A DNA stretch of 64,000 nucleotides from DAIOXA01 sp050949165 (GCA_050949165.1 JBMNFF010000009.1:124001-188000); one strand, 5' to 3'. Counted from the stretch's first letter, positions 35,006 to 44,250 are shown. Translations and numbers: made by a program. Notes: generated by a model not told the origin, from the sequence alone.

Positions 35006-36672
35006 AGACAGACATTCAAATTGCCCAAGAGGCAAAGCTGAAGCCGATTGCCGAAATCGCTGAAGGCCTTGGCCTGGACCAGTTGGATATCGAATTGTAT
35101 GGCCGCCATAAGGCCAAGATCAGTCTGGACGTTGGCAAGCGCCTGGCTGATAAGCCCAATGGCAAGTTGGTCTTGGTAACGGCCATTAACCCCACCGCCG
35201 CTGGCGAAGGCAAGTCCACCGTCACCGTCGGCTTGGGAATGGCCCTGCGCAAGTTGGGCAAGAATGCCCTGATCGCCCTGCGGGAACCATCTCTGGGCCC
35301 CTGTATGGGGGTTAAGGGAGGCGCCGCCGGCGGTGGCTATGCCCAGGTCGTCCCCATGGAGGACATAAATTTGCACTTCACCGGCGACCTCCATGCCATC
35401 ACCACCGCCCACAACCTCTTGGCCGCCCTCTTGGACAATCACCTGCACCAGGGCAATCAGCTGGATATCGACCCCCGCAGGATAGTGTTCAAGCGGGTCA
35501 TGGACATGAATGAAAGGGCCCTTCGCAACATAGTAATCGGCCTGGGCGGCCGTGCCAACGGCTTCCCCCGGGAGGATGGCTTTGATATCAGCGTGGCCTC
35601 GGAAATAATGGCCATCCTCTGTCTGGCTTCCGATTTAGACGACCTCAAGGCGCGCTTGGGCAAGATTGTGGTGGCTTACAATACCAAGCGCGAGCCGGTA
35701 ACCGCCGCCGATCTCAAGGCCCAGGGAGCCATGGCTGTTCTCCTCAAGGACGCCATCAAGCCCAACCTGGTCCAGACTCTGGAAAACGGCCCTGCCCTGG
35801 TCCATGGCGGACCCTTCGCCAATATCGCCCATGGCTGCAACAGCGTCATTGCCACCAAGCTGGGCCTTAAGCTCGGCGATTACCTGATCACCGAAGCCGG
35901 CTTCGGCGCCGACTTGGGAGCCGAGAAGTTCTTTAACCTCAAGTGCCGTCTGGCCGGCTTAAAGCCCGATGCCGTGGTCCTGGTTGCCACCGTCCGTGCC
36001 CTGAAGCTGCACGGCGGCGTCAAAAAGGACGATTTGGCGGTGGAAAACCTCAAAGCCTTGGAAGACGGAATGGCCAACCTCTTCAAGCATGTGGAGAACG
36101 TCAGCAAGTTCGGCCTGCCCCTGGTGGTGGCCATCAACCGCTTCCCCACCGACACCGAAGCTGAACTGGCCTTGGTGGAGGAAAAGTGCAAAGAGCAAGG
36201 GGTCCCAGTGGCTCTTACCGAAGTATGGGCCAAGGGCGGCGAGGGCGGCCTTGGCCTGGCGGAAAAAGTCCTCAAGGTCTTGGATGAGGGCAAGGCAGAC
36301 TTCAAGGTCCTCTATCCCAGCGATGCCTCCATCAAACAAAAAATCACCGCCATTGCCCGGGAAATCTACGGCGCCGACGGCGTTGAATTTACCAAGAGTG
36401 CTCTGCAAAATATCCGGAACCTGGAGCGAAACGGCCTGGACAAGATGCCCATCTGCATCGCCAAGACCCAGTACTCCCTCTCCGACGACCCCACCCTGCT
36501 GGGGCGGCCTACGGGATTCAATATCACTGTCAGGGAAGTCAAGGTTTCGGCCGGGGCCGGGTTTATCGTGGCTATCACCGGCGAAATCATGACCATGCCC
36601 GGCTTGCCCAAAGTCCCCGCTGCCAACAATATCGACATCAGCAGCGACGGCACAATAACCGGCTTGTTCTAA
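35002..36672 (+). CDS. fhs: Formate--tetrahydrofolate ligase
   Basis: Interconverts formate + ATP + THF and 10-formyl-THF. The 556 residues show P-loop PTAAGEGKST (64-73), ALREPSLGPCMGVKGGAAGGG and EAGFGADLGAEKF. The TTG start overlaps the hutI TGA (ATTGA) with GAGGAGGG upstream, so it belongs to the hut operon. In this setting it probably runs toward formate, recovering ATP from the one-carbon unit of histidine. The cyclodeaminase and methenyl-THF cyclohydrolase needed between FtcD and Fhs must lie elsewhere. Confidence 0.96.
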   Translation: MKTDIQIAQEAKLKPIAEIAEGLGLDQLDIELYGRHKAKISLDVGKRLADKPNGKLVLVTAINPTAAGEGKSTVTVGLGMALRKLGKNALIALREPSLGPCMGVKGGAAGGGYAQVVPMEDINLHFTGDLHAITTAHNLLAALLDNHLHQGNQLDIDPRRIVFKRVMDMNERALRNIVIGLGGRANGFPREDGFDISVASEIMAILCLASDLDDLKARLGKIVVAYNTKREPVTAADLKAQGAMAVLLKDAIKPNLVQTLENGPALVHGGPFANIAHGCNSVIATKLGLKLGDYLITEAGFGADLGAEKFFNLKCRLAGLKPDAVVLVATVRALKLHGGVKKDDLAVENLKALEDGMANLFKHVENVSKFGLPLVVAINRFPTDTEAELALVEEKCKEQGVPVALTEVWAKGGEGGLGLAEKVLKVLDEGKADFKVLYPSDASIKQKITAIAREIYGADGVEFTKSALQNIRNLERNGLDKMPICIAKTQYSLSDDPTLLGRPTGFNITVREVKVSAGAGFIVAITGEIMTMPGLPKVPAANNIDISSDGTITGLF

Positions 36673-36677
36673 AAAGA

Positions 36678-36705
36678 AACAGGAGGCGAATGCCTCCTGT
36701 TTTAA
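36678..36705. terminator. Bidirectional terminator between fhs and the convergent membrane protein gene
   Basis: A 10-bp stem (36678-36687 with 36692-36701) with loop GAAT has A-rich sequence before and TTTTAAAA after, so it can stop transcription from both sides. Confidence 0.85.
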
Positions 36706-38096
36706 AATGCCAAGATAAGCGGCGCCAGCTCTAGCAACGCTGCCAGCAAACCGGCTGCCAACAGGTTGTTGGTGCGCAGGTAGAGGAAACCAACCAGCAG
36801 TGAGCTCCCCAGGGCGGATAATACAGGTAAAATCAGCCCGCCACCGGTATAAGCGGAAAAGACAGTGATGGCAGCCCAGGCGCAGGAGACTATTAGCACC
36901 CCTGCCAGGGGATGCAGCCAGTGGGAAAGCACCCGCTGACAGAAGCCCCGGAGCAAGCCCTCCCGAAACAAGATGGCCAGGGCCAGGACCAGGTATGAAG
37001 AGTGCCAGTGAATGCCCGCCGGCAGGGCGAAGGTTGAGCCCAGGGCGAAGAAGGCGGTTATGCTGAGGGCTGCGGCAACGCCCGCCGCCAGTCCCCGGAT
37101 CGAGAGGCCGAAAAAGTCCGGCTTCAGGCGGGCCTGCCTGGCCCAGGCGGCCACCAGAATCAGGGGCAGCAGCCAGAGGGAGGCCATGCCCCAGAAGGGC
37201 GGCTGAAAGTAGGTCTGAAACAGGGAGAGCGCCCAGGAATAGAGTAACGCTCCCAGGAGGGAGGCCAAGGTAAAGAGGAAATGGTACTGGCCAGTAACCT
37301 CCTGCTCTTCTTTGTCCAGACCTCCGGACAGGAAGGCAATCAGACCCAGGGCGGCCAGGACCAGGAAGAACATGTATACGCCGACCCTGCCCCGATAATC
37401 GACGGGAGGATAGTAGCGGGTCTCCAATTTCGGGTGGGCAAACTCGATATCTATATCTGCTCCCGAGACTCTTACCTGGGTGTCCTCATAGTAAGTGAAG
37501 GGGCCCAGGCGTTGTCCCCACAGGCGGAGGAGGACGGTTTGGGGAGAAGGTAAAAGCCAATTGGTATAGCCAAAAATGTCATAGTTGGCCAGGAGGTTAT
37601 AACCGTTTTCCAGTTGGCGGTTTAGATACTGTTTGGGGATATCGTCTTCATCCAGGTCCTCTGCCCGGAGCAGGATGGTATCGCCCGAGTCCTGGATAAT
37701 CTTCTTATAATCCAGATAGTCCAGCATGATCAAGGCCTGGTCCAGGTTATCTTCAACCTTTTCCGGCAAATCCCCCCGGAATTCTTCAGGCAAGGTTATG
37801 CTCAGGACACCGGGGTATTCTTCGGGCGGGATCAGCAACACCGCCACCACCCGGCCCTGGTGATAAGCGGGGATGACCAGGGTTCCGGAATAAAAGGAAA
37901 AAGCCAGATAATCGTAGGCGAGGCTCCAGTCATCGGCAAAGTAGTAGATGGTATCGGTAGCAAATTTGATATCTGTCTTGCCAAAACTCTCCGGGGCAGT
38001 CACGTATGTGAGGAACGCCCCCAGCACTGCCAGCACGGAGATGAGCAGGGCAATGAAGGTCCTGGTAACGGGATTGGCAAAAAGTGTTTTTAACAT
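36702..38096 (-). CDS. Polytopic membrane protein with divergent CPBP-like C-terminal domain
   Basis: The ATG at 38096 (minus strand) is chosen because GGAGGGTG precedes it; 464 residues. One N-terminal transmembrane helix (about 10-30) is followed by about 200 extracytoplasmic residues without clear homology, then about nine or ten transmembrane helices. The C-terminal part has the layout of CPBP/Abi intramembrane proteins, but the protease motif EExxxR appears as REGLLRG, with the first Glu replaced by Arg, so catalysis is doubtful. It is a single gene on the opposite strand to its neighbours. Function unknown. Confidence 0.6.
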   Translation of the reverse strand: MLKTLFANPVTRTFIALLISVLAVLGAFLTYVTAPESFGKTDIKFATDTIYYFADDWSLAYDYLAFSFYSGTLVIPAYHQGRVVAVLLIPPEEYPGVLSITLPEEFRGDLPEKVEDNLDQALIMLDYLDYKKIIQDSGDTILLRAEDLDEDDIPKQYLNRQLENGYNLLANYDIFGYTNWLLPSPQTVLLRLWGQRLGPFTYYEDTQVRVSGADIDIEFAHPKLETRYYPPVDYRGRVGVYMFFLVLAALGLIAFLSGGLDKEEQEVTGQYHFLFTLASLLGALLYSWALSLFQTYFQPPFWGMASLWLLPLILVAAWARQARLKPDFFGLSIRGLAAGVAAALSITAFFALGSTFALPAGIHWHSSYLVLALAILFREGLLRGFCQRVLSHWLHPLAGVLIVSCAWAAITVFSAYTGGGLILPVLSALGSSLLVGFLYLRTNNLLAAGLLAALLELAPLILAF

Positions 38097-38169
38097 AGCT
38101 CTCACCCTCCAATGTCTCAACCTAAAAGCTATTCGACTTCCGGGGCGCTAATACCTTCTAGGGGGAAAA

Positions 38170-38198
38170 TTGACTTGGCCGGCCTTTGCATATACAAT
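38170..38198 (+). promoter_or_regulatory. Sigma-A promoter of the CoA-binding protein and dus genes
   Basis: TTGACT (38170-38175), 17 nt and TACAAT (38193-38198), about 40 nt before the start codon. Confidence 0.65.
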
Positions 38199-38237
38199 CC
38201 AATTATTCCCGAATACTAAGAATCAGGAGGGATTGAC

Positions 38238-38630
38238 ATGGGCTTAGCACAGCAATTCATCCAACTCCCCGTCTGGGCAGTGGTGGGGGCCTCTGAAAAC
38301 CCGGATAAGTTCGGCTATAAGATTACCGTCAGGTTGCAAAGTGCGGGCAAGGAAGTGTTTCCCGTCAACCCTAAACCGGGCCAGATCAATGGCAGGGAAT
38401 TCTACCCTGATCTCAGTTCCCTGCCCAAACTTCCCGATGTGGTAGACCTGGTGGTGCCGCCGCCGGTGGCCCTGCAAATGGTGGAGGAATGCGGCAAATT
38501 GGGAATAAAGCGGATTTGGTTTCAACCGGGAACCCGGTCCCCGGAAGCTTCCCGGCGCTGCAGGGAGCTGGGGATCGATCTTGTGGACGACAGCTGTGTC
38601 CTGGTCGAGCTGGAAAGGCAAGGCCAGTAA
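38238..38630 (+). CDS. CoA-binding domain protein (YccU family)
   Basis: A 130-residue Rossmann-fold protein resembling the CoA-binding domain of succinyl-CoA synthetase alpha subunit: nucleotide-binding start VWAVVGASENPDKFGYKI, VFPVNPKPGQINGREFYPDL, LPDVVDLVVPPPVAL and GIKRIWFQPGTRS. Such stand-alone domains are widespread and their role is unclear. AATCAGGAGGGATTG lies before the ATG. The dus gene follows within 20 nt. Confidence 0.85.
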   Translation: MGLAQQFIQLPVWAVVGASENPDKFGYKITVRLQSAGKEVFPVNPKPGQINGREFYPDLSSLPKLPDVVDLVVPPPVALQMVEECGKLGIKRIWFQPGTRSPEASRRCRELGIDLVDDSCVLVELERQGQ

Positions 38631-38648
38631 GCAAAGGTGGAGAAAACC

Positions 38649-39593
38649 GTGGAAGTCAAACAAGGCGCCCTCTGGATGGCGCCCATGGCAGGGGTCACCG
38701 ACCTCCCTTTCCGGCTCTTGGTCCGGGAGCAGGGCTGTGATCTGACCTTTACCGAAATGGTCAGCAGCAAGGCAATCCAATTTAAGAATCGCCAGACCTG
38801 GAAGATGCTGGACCTTGAGGGCCAGCCCACCGGGGTCCAGCTCTTCGGTTCCGACCCCCAGGTAATGGCCCAGGCGGCCCGAGTCGCCCAGGCCCAGGGC
38901 GCAGCAGTAATTGACATCAATATGGGGTGCCCGGTCCCCAAGGTGGTGGGCAATGGCGAAGGCGCAGCCCTGATGCGCGCGCCGGATCTGGCATTTTCCA
39001 TAGTCAAAGCTGTTTCCCGGGCCGTTTCAATTCCCGTCACGGCAAAGATCCGCGCCGGCTGGGACCGGAAATCCGTCAATGCCGTAGAGTTTGCCCAGGG
39101 TCTGGCTCAGGCTGGGGCCCGGGCAATCACCGTCCACGGCAGGACCCGGGAGCAGATGTACAGCGGCTCTGCCGACTGGGAGATCATCGGCCAGGTGGTC
39201 AGGGCGGTGTCCGTCCCCGTCATAGGCAACGGAGACATCTGGTCGGGCACCGATGCCCTGGCCATGCTGAGGCAGACGGGCTGTCGGGGGGTAATGCTGG
39301 CCCGGGGTGTGTTGGGCAATCCCTGGCTCTTTGCCGAGGTCTCCGCTGCCCTTTCTGGCCGGGAGTACCAGCCGCCCACCATCGGCCAACGCATTAAAAC
39401 TGCTCTGCGCCATTTTCACCTGGAACTGGAGTACCGGGAGGAAAGAAAAGCTGTCCTCTTTATGCGCAAACACCTGGCGTGGTATCTCAAGGGAATGCCG
39501 GAAACCGCCGCGTTAAAGAAGCAGATCTTTACCCTGACCTCTCCCCGGCGCATCGAAGAATTGCTTTTGAACTATGTTGGCACAACAGAGTGA
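38649..39593 (+). CDS. dus: tRNA-dihydrouridine synthase
   Basis: Flavoenzyme reducing specific uridines in tRNA D-loops. The GTG at 38649 is preferred (AAGGTGGA about 7 nt upstream; the other GTG at 38637 is within that site), giving 314 residues. TIM-barrel motifs are MAPMAGVTDLPFR, the catalytic Cys in MGCPVPKV, ITVHGRTREQMYSG and the FMN-binding VIGNGDIWSG. It is closest to the DusB subfamily by the GCP...GNGEGAALM region, but the exact target uridine is not assigned. Confidence 0.92.
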   Translation: MEVKQGALWMAPMAGVTDLPFRLLVREQGCDLTFTEMVSSKAIQFKNRQTWKMLDLEGQPTGVQLFGSDPQVMAQAARVAQAQGAAVIDINMGCPVPKVVGNGEGAALMRAPDLAFSIVKAVSRAVSIPVTAKIRAGWDRKSVNAVEFAQGLAQAGARAITVHGRTREQMYSGSADWEIIGQVVRAVSVPVIGNGDIWSGTDALAMLRQTGCRGVMLARGVLGNPWLFAEVSAALSGREYQPPTIGQRIKTALRHFHLELEYREERKAVLFMRKHLAWYLKGMPETAALKKQIFTLTSPRRIEELLLNYVGTTE

Positions 39594-39624
39594 CCGTTCT
39601 GCGGTTTCTCTGTTGTTTGCTTTT
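39583..39624 (+). terminator. Terminator of dus
   Basis: CAACAGAG (39583-39590) pairs with CTCTGTTG (39608-39615), and inside it ACCG pairs with CGGT. A TTTGCTTTT tail follows. The stop codon lies within the hairpin, and its distal end overlaps the next promoter's -35. Confidence 0.65.
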
Positions 39625-39641
39625 GGGAAAAAGAGTATACT
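39613..39641 (+). promoter_or_regulatory. Sigma-A promoter of the HTH/dehydrogenase-like pair
   Basis: TTGTTT (39613-39618), 17 nt and TATACT (39636-39641), about 40 nt before the first start codon. Confidence 0.65.
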
Positions 39642-39680
39642 AAACTGTGTAAACAAAAATGTGCACAAGGGGTGAGGCCT

Positions 39681-40220
39681 GTGGAATTGCTCCGCATCGG
39701 CGATAAGATTATCAGCCGACAGCAGATTGACCGCTGGATAACCCGGATTCTGGACTTGCGCAGACAGGGACATTCTCAGCAAGAAGTTGCCCAGAAGCTG
39801 AAAATCGACCGCACCTTTGTCTCTCGCTTGGAAAGCCTGGGTGAACTCCGCAAAGGAAAAGGCGTGGCGGTTATCGGTTTTCCCGTTGCCAACGGACCCG
39901 AGTTGGCTGCCCTTTGCCGTCAATATGGCGTCGATTGGTACCTCTTCTTCAGCGAACAGGAGCGGCTGGACTTCGTCAGCAGTAAATCTGGCCTGGATCT
40001 GTTCAACCAGGTTATGGAAATACTGGCCTCAATCCGAAAATACGACACAGTCATCGTCATGGGATCCAACAAGCGGGTGCAGGGCGTGGAGGCCTTGCTG
40101 GATCGGGATGTAATTCCAATAGAATTGGGCCCGTCTCCCCTGACTGCCGATGTGGCGGTGGACCCCCGTCGCTTCGAAACCATTCTCAGGACTTTATTCC
40201 GCCAGGAGGTAGAAGGATGA
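39681..40220 (+). CDS. HTH-domain protein of unknown function
   Basis: 179 residues, GTG start after AAGGGGTGAG. Residues about 10-60 contain a helix-turn-helix (ILDLRRQGHSQQEVAQKLKI then DRTFVSRLESLGE) of the Cro/C1 or Sigma70-r4 kind. Residues about 60-175 form an alpha/beta domain with VAVIGFPVANGPELAAL, YDTVIVMGSNKRVQG and IPIELGPSPLTADVAVDP that I do not recognise. It overlaps the next gene by 4 nt (ATGA), so the two products are likely made together and may act together. It is probably a regulator sensing a small ligand, but that is inference. Confidence 0.65.
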   Translation: MELLRIGDKIISRQQIDRWITRILDLRRQGHSQQEVAQKLKIDRTFVSRLESLGELRKGKGVAVIGFPVANGPELAALCRQYGVDWYLFFSEQERLDFVSSKSGLDLFNQVMEILASIRKYDTVIVMGSNKRVQGVEALLDRDVIPIELGPSPLTADVAVDPRRFETILRTLFRQEVEG

Positions 40221-41119
40221 AACGCGTGGTAAGTATAAGCTTGGGCTCCAGCCGCAGAAACCACAAGGCTGAGGTTGAATTTCAGGGGATCAGGTTTTCA
40301 GTCGAGCGCATCGGCACCAATGGAGATATGGCTGCCATGATCGCCATGATCCGGGAGTTGGATGGCAAGGTCGACGCCTTTGGCCTGGGGGGAATCGATT
40401 TGCACATAGGCACTCCTGCCCATCGCTACACCCTGCGTGATGGCAAGCGAATAGTCGCCGCCGCCCAAAAGACTCCCATTGTTGACGGCAGCGGCCTCAA
40501 GGATACCCTGGAGCGGATGACCATAGAATGCTTGGAAAAACACCTGGGCTGGGAATTTCGCGGTAAATCTGTCCTCTTGACCAGCGCCATGGACCGTTGG
40601 GGCATGGCCGAAGCCCTGGCCCAAGCCGGCTGCTCTCTGCAGATTGGAGACTTCATCTTTGCCCTGGGGCTACCCATTCCCTTAAGAAAATTGTCTACTT
40701 TAAACAGGGTTGCCCGGGTGCTGGCGCCTATTGCCGTCCAGCTGCCCTTTCAAGTGCTATACCCCACCGGCAACAAACAGGACTCCAGCGACGGCAAGTA
40801 TGGCCGTTATTTCGCCGGCAAAGACATCATCGCCGGGGATTTTAATTACATTTATAAGCACATGCCTCAGGACATGAGGGGGCTGGTGATAATAACCAAC
40901 ACCGTCACTGCCGATGACGTGGAAGAATTGCGGCGGCGCGGTGTCAGGACTCTGGTGACTACCACCCCTGTCCTCAACGGCCGTTCCTTTGGCACCAATG
41001 TCATGGAAGCGCTCTTGGTGGCCTATGCCGGAGCTGGTGCCGCCCTGAGCAGCGGTGAATATTGCCGCCTCTTGCAAGAATTAAACTTCATCCCCAGGGT
41101 CGAACACTTGCAGGGGTAG
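40217..41119 (+). CDS. Conserved protein resembling proteins annotated as quinate/shikimate dehydrogenase-like
   Basis: 300 residues. Homologs in clostridia are, as far as I recall, labelled quinate 5-dehydrogenase, but the function has little support. A start VVSISLGSSRRNHKAEVEF is followed by VDAFGLGGIDLHIG, a central FRGKSVLLTSAMDRWGMAEA that could be the beginning of a Rossmann-like fold, and VIITNTVTADDVEELRRRG. The usual shikimate dehydrogenase catalytic Lys/Asp pair and GxGGxxxA loop are not evident. It is translationally coupled to the preceding HTH gene; the pair forms its own transcription unit. Enzyme activity should be treated as unknown. Confidence 0.55.
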   Translation: MKRVVSISLGSSRRNHKAEVEFQGIRFSVERIGTNGDMAAMIAMIRELDGKVDAFGLGGIDLHIGTPAHRYTLRDGKRIVAAAQKTPIVDGSGLKDTLERMTIECLEKHLGWEFRGKSVLLTSAMDRWGMAEALAQAGCSLQIGDFIFALGLPIPLRKLSTLNRVARVLAPIAVQLPFQVLYPTGNKQDSSDGKYGRYFAGKDIIAGDFNYIYKHMPQDMRGLVIITNTVTADDVEELRRRGVRTLVTTTPVLNGRSFGTNVMEALLVAYAGAGAALSSGEYCRLLQELNFIPRVEHLQG

Positions 41120-41172
41120 GAGAGCTAATCCGGGCATTGTCCCGGCGTAGCTGTCTAATCCTGAGATTGGAT

Positions 41173-41201
41173 TTGACAAACGGAGCGCTGCGGTTTATAA
41201 T
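41173..41201 (+). promoter_or_regulatory. Consensus sigma-A promoter upstream of greA
   Basis: TTGACA (41173-41178), exactly 17 nt and TATAAT (41196-41201): both hexamers are perfect. Predicted start near 41208, about 130 nt before the greA ATG. Confidence 0.9.
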
Positions 41202-41247
41202 TGGGAAAAGTTTTTTCCCCGCCTCTTTGAAAGCCCTATGGTATATA

Positions 41248-41284
41248 TTGCCGCTGCCTTACTGAATAAAGCAGCGGCAATTTA
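41248..41284 (+). terminator. Strong hairpin in the greA leader
   Basis: TTGCCGCTGC (41248-41257) and GCAGCGGCAA (41271-41280) form a perfect 10-bp stem with a 13-nt loop, followed by TTTA. The T tract is short, so it may be a partial terminator or an RNA-stability structure. It lies between the consensus promoter and greA. Confidence 0.65.
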
Positions 41285-41339
41285 CATATGATTTTCTAAC
41301 AGGTGGCAAAAAGCAGACAGTAAAAGGAGAGAGTGGCAC

Positions 41340-41816
41340 ATGAACAGCGAGGAAGTAATCCTTACTCCTGACGGCTTCAGGCGTTTGGAGGAGGAATTAG
41401 AGCTATTGCGCACCGTCCGGCGCAAAGAGATAGCAGAGCGGATTAAAACCGCTATTTCCTTTGGCGATATCAGTGAGAACTCAGAATATGACGATGCTAA
41501 GCAGGAACAGGCCTTTGTCGAAGGCCGCGTCTTGGTATTGGAAAAGATGTTGCGCAATGCCCGGGTGCTGGAGGAGGGCGAAATTACCACCGAGAAGGTC
41601 GGGATTGGCACCACCGTACTCCTCAAGGACCTGGAGTACGATGAAGAACTGGAGTACACCGTCGTTTCCAGTGCCGAGGCCAATCCCAATGAAAACAAGA
41701 TATCCAATCAATCTCCTGTGGGCAAGGCAATCATTGGCCGGCCCGTGGGCAGCATAGTGGAAGTCACCGTGCCCGCCGGCACTCTTAAATACGAAATTTT
41801 GGCCATACGCATATAA
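41340..41816 (+). CDS. greA: Transcription elongation factor GreA
   Basis: Rescues backtracked RNA polymerase by stimulating transcript cleavage. The 158 residues are exact for the family: an N-terminal coiled coil (about 10-75) with the acidic tip GDISENSEYDDAKQEQ, and a C-terminal FKBP-like domain ending in PVGKAIIGRPVGSIVEV. AAAGGAGAG precedes the ATG. It is the last protein gene before the rRNA operon. Confidence 0.97.
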   Translation: MNSEEVILTPDGFRRLEEELELLRTVRRKEIAERIKTAISFGDISENSEYDDAKQEQAFVEGRVLVLEKMLRNARVLEEGEITTEKVGIGTTVLLKDLEYDEELEYTVVSSAEANPNENKISNQSPVGKAIIGRPVGSIVEVTVPAGTLKYEILAIRI

Positions 41817-41846
41817 AGATAGAACCGACCGGTTCTATCTTTATAT
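41813..41846 (+). terminator. Terminator of greA
   Basis: ATAAAGATAGAACC (41813-41826) and GGTTCTATCTTTAT (41831-41844) form a perfect 14-bp stem with loop GACC. The stem includes the stop codon. Confidence 0.75.
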
Positions 41847-41964
41847 CTGAGCCTTTTAAGCTCCTTTAATATTTTTATCTTTGCTGGCAATGAATGTGTT
41901 CCGCCGGTGCATTTTTAAAACATCATTATGTATACATCCTCAAAAAACATTTAATAAAAACCAT

Positions 41965-41992
41965 AAAATGCAATTGACTTCAATTGCATTTT
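41965..41992. repeat. Perfect 13-bp inverted repeat overlapping the rrn P1 -35
   Basis: AAAATGCAATTGA and TCAATTGCATTTT are separated by CT. The palindrome covers the P1 -35 (41974-41979). It could be an operator or a hairpin that insulates the rrn operon. Confidence 0.7.
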
Positions 41993-42002
41993 GAGCTAGA
42001 CT
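41974..42002 (+). promoter_or_regulatory. rRNA operon promoter P1
   Basis: TTGACT (41974-41979), 17 nt and TAGACT (41997-42002). Confidence 0.7.
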
Positions 42003-42052
42003 GTTACTTGTGCTCGCTGGGCAAATGCTTTTTTCCCCTTGCCGAAACGAGG

Positions 42053-42081
42053 TTGACACATTCCTCAGGATGTGTTATCAT
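42053..42081 (+). promoter_or_regulatory. rRNA operon promoter P2
   Basis: TTGACA (42053-42058), 17 nt and TATCAT (42076-42081). Tandem spacing of about 79 nt from P1 is typical of Bacillota rrn operons. The rest of the 440-nt interval between greA and 16S is leader and holds no gene. Confidence 0.8.
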
Positions 42082-42160
42082 TACTTTCGCCGTTGCGATG
42101 ACGGCATTTTAATCGGTGCTTTACAAAAAACGAGCATCGATTGCTGTAATCCCATCTGGC

Positions 42161-42178
42161 GTTCTTTGAAAACTGAAC
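42161..42178 (+). promoter_or_regulatory. boxA-type antitermination site in the rrn leader
   Basis: GTTCTTTGAAAACTGAAC is the usual Bacillota rrn leader boxA string. A second copy-like element, AAGTTCTTTGACAACTG, lies at 44238-44254 ahead of 23S. Confidence 0.6.
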
Positions 42179-42197
42179 AGTGTTTAGAAGAGCGGGT
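42176..42197 (+). other. 5' arm of the pre-16S processing stem
   Basis: This arm is complementary to 43808-43830 beyond the 3' end of 16S (ACCGCTCTTCTA core plus AACACTGTT, one bulged base). The long duplex is the expected RNase III substrate that frees 16S. Confidence 0.8.
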
Positions 42198-42255
42198 CGG
42201 TTGAACTATCAACCAACTCAAGATTCTATTAGAGTCTCAAGGTCGAGCTCTTAGT

Positions 42256-43786
<1,531 letters not shown>

Positions 43787-43807
43787 TGTATTTGCCGAAA
43801 GGCATGA

Positions 43808-43830
43808 AACCGCTCTTCTACAACACTGTT
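43808..43830 (+). other. 3' arm of the pre-16S processing stem
   Basis: Partner of 42176-42197, located 26 nt after the mature 16S end. Confidence 0.8.
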
Positions 43831-43876
43831 TGGTTTTGAAAGAACTCCGGATAATCTGCCGGATTCTTCAACACTT

Positions 43877-43953
<77 letters not shown>

Positions 43954-43965
43954 TCTTTGATATTA

Positions 43966-44070
43966 GAGGTTGGATGTTGGAGGTTAGATACTCTGACGCC
44001 ACCTTTAATGGGTTTGGTTGGAGCTGGTTGGATTAGCAAGTCCAATTTCAAACCTCCAATGCCAAACTTC
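43966..44070 (+). repeat. Imperfect long inverted repeat in the spacer between tRNA-Ile and tRNA-Ala
   Basis: GAGGTTGGATGTTGGAGGTT (43966-43985) is largely complementary to AACCTCCAATGCCAAACTTC (44051-44070). A smaller hairpin, TTGGA-TCCAA, lies inside (about 44029-44045). The spacer has no other recognisable content. Confidence 0.6.
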
Positions 44071-44076
44071 ACATTT

Positions 44077-44152
44077 GGGGGTGTAGCTCAGCTGGGAGAG
44101 CACCTGCCTTGCAAGCAGGGGGTCAGCGGTTCGATTCCGCTCATCTCCACCA
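44077..44152 (+). tRNA. tRNA-Ala (TGC)
   Basis: Complete cloverleaf with encoded CCA and anticodon loop CTTGCAA, in the 16S-23S spacer after tRNA-Ile. Confidence 0.97.
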
Positions 44153-44250
44153 TCTCGATTTTTGAGCCTCAGGGCTTAAAAATATATATCAGTCGGCTGC
44201 CGCTTTTGCTGAAAGGCAAAGGCGTTTTCTGGCCGCAAGTTCTTTGACAA

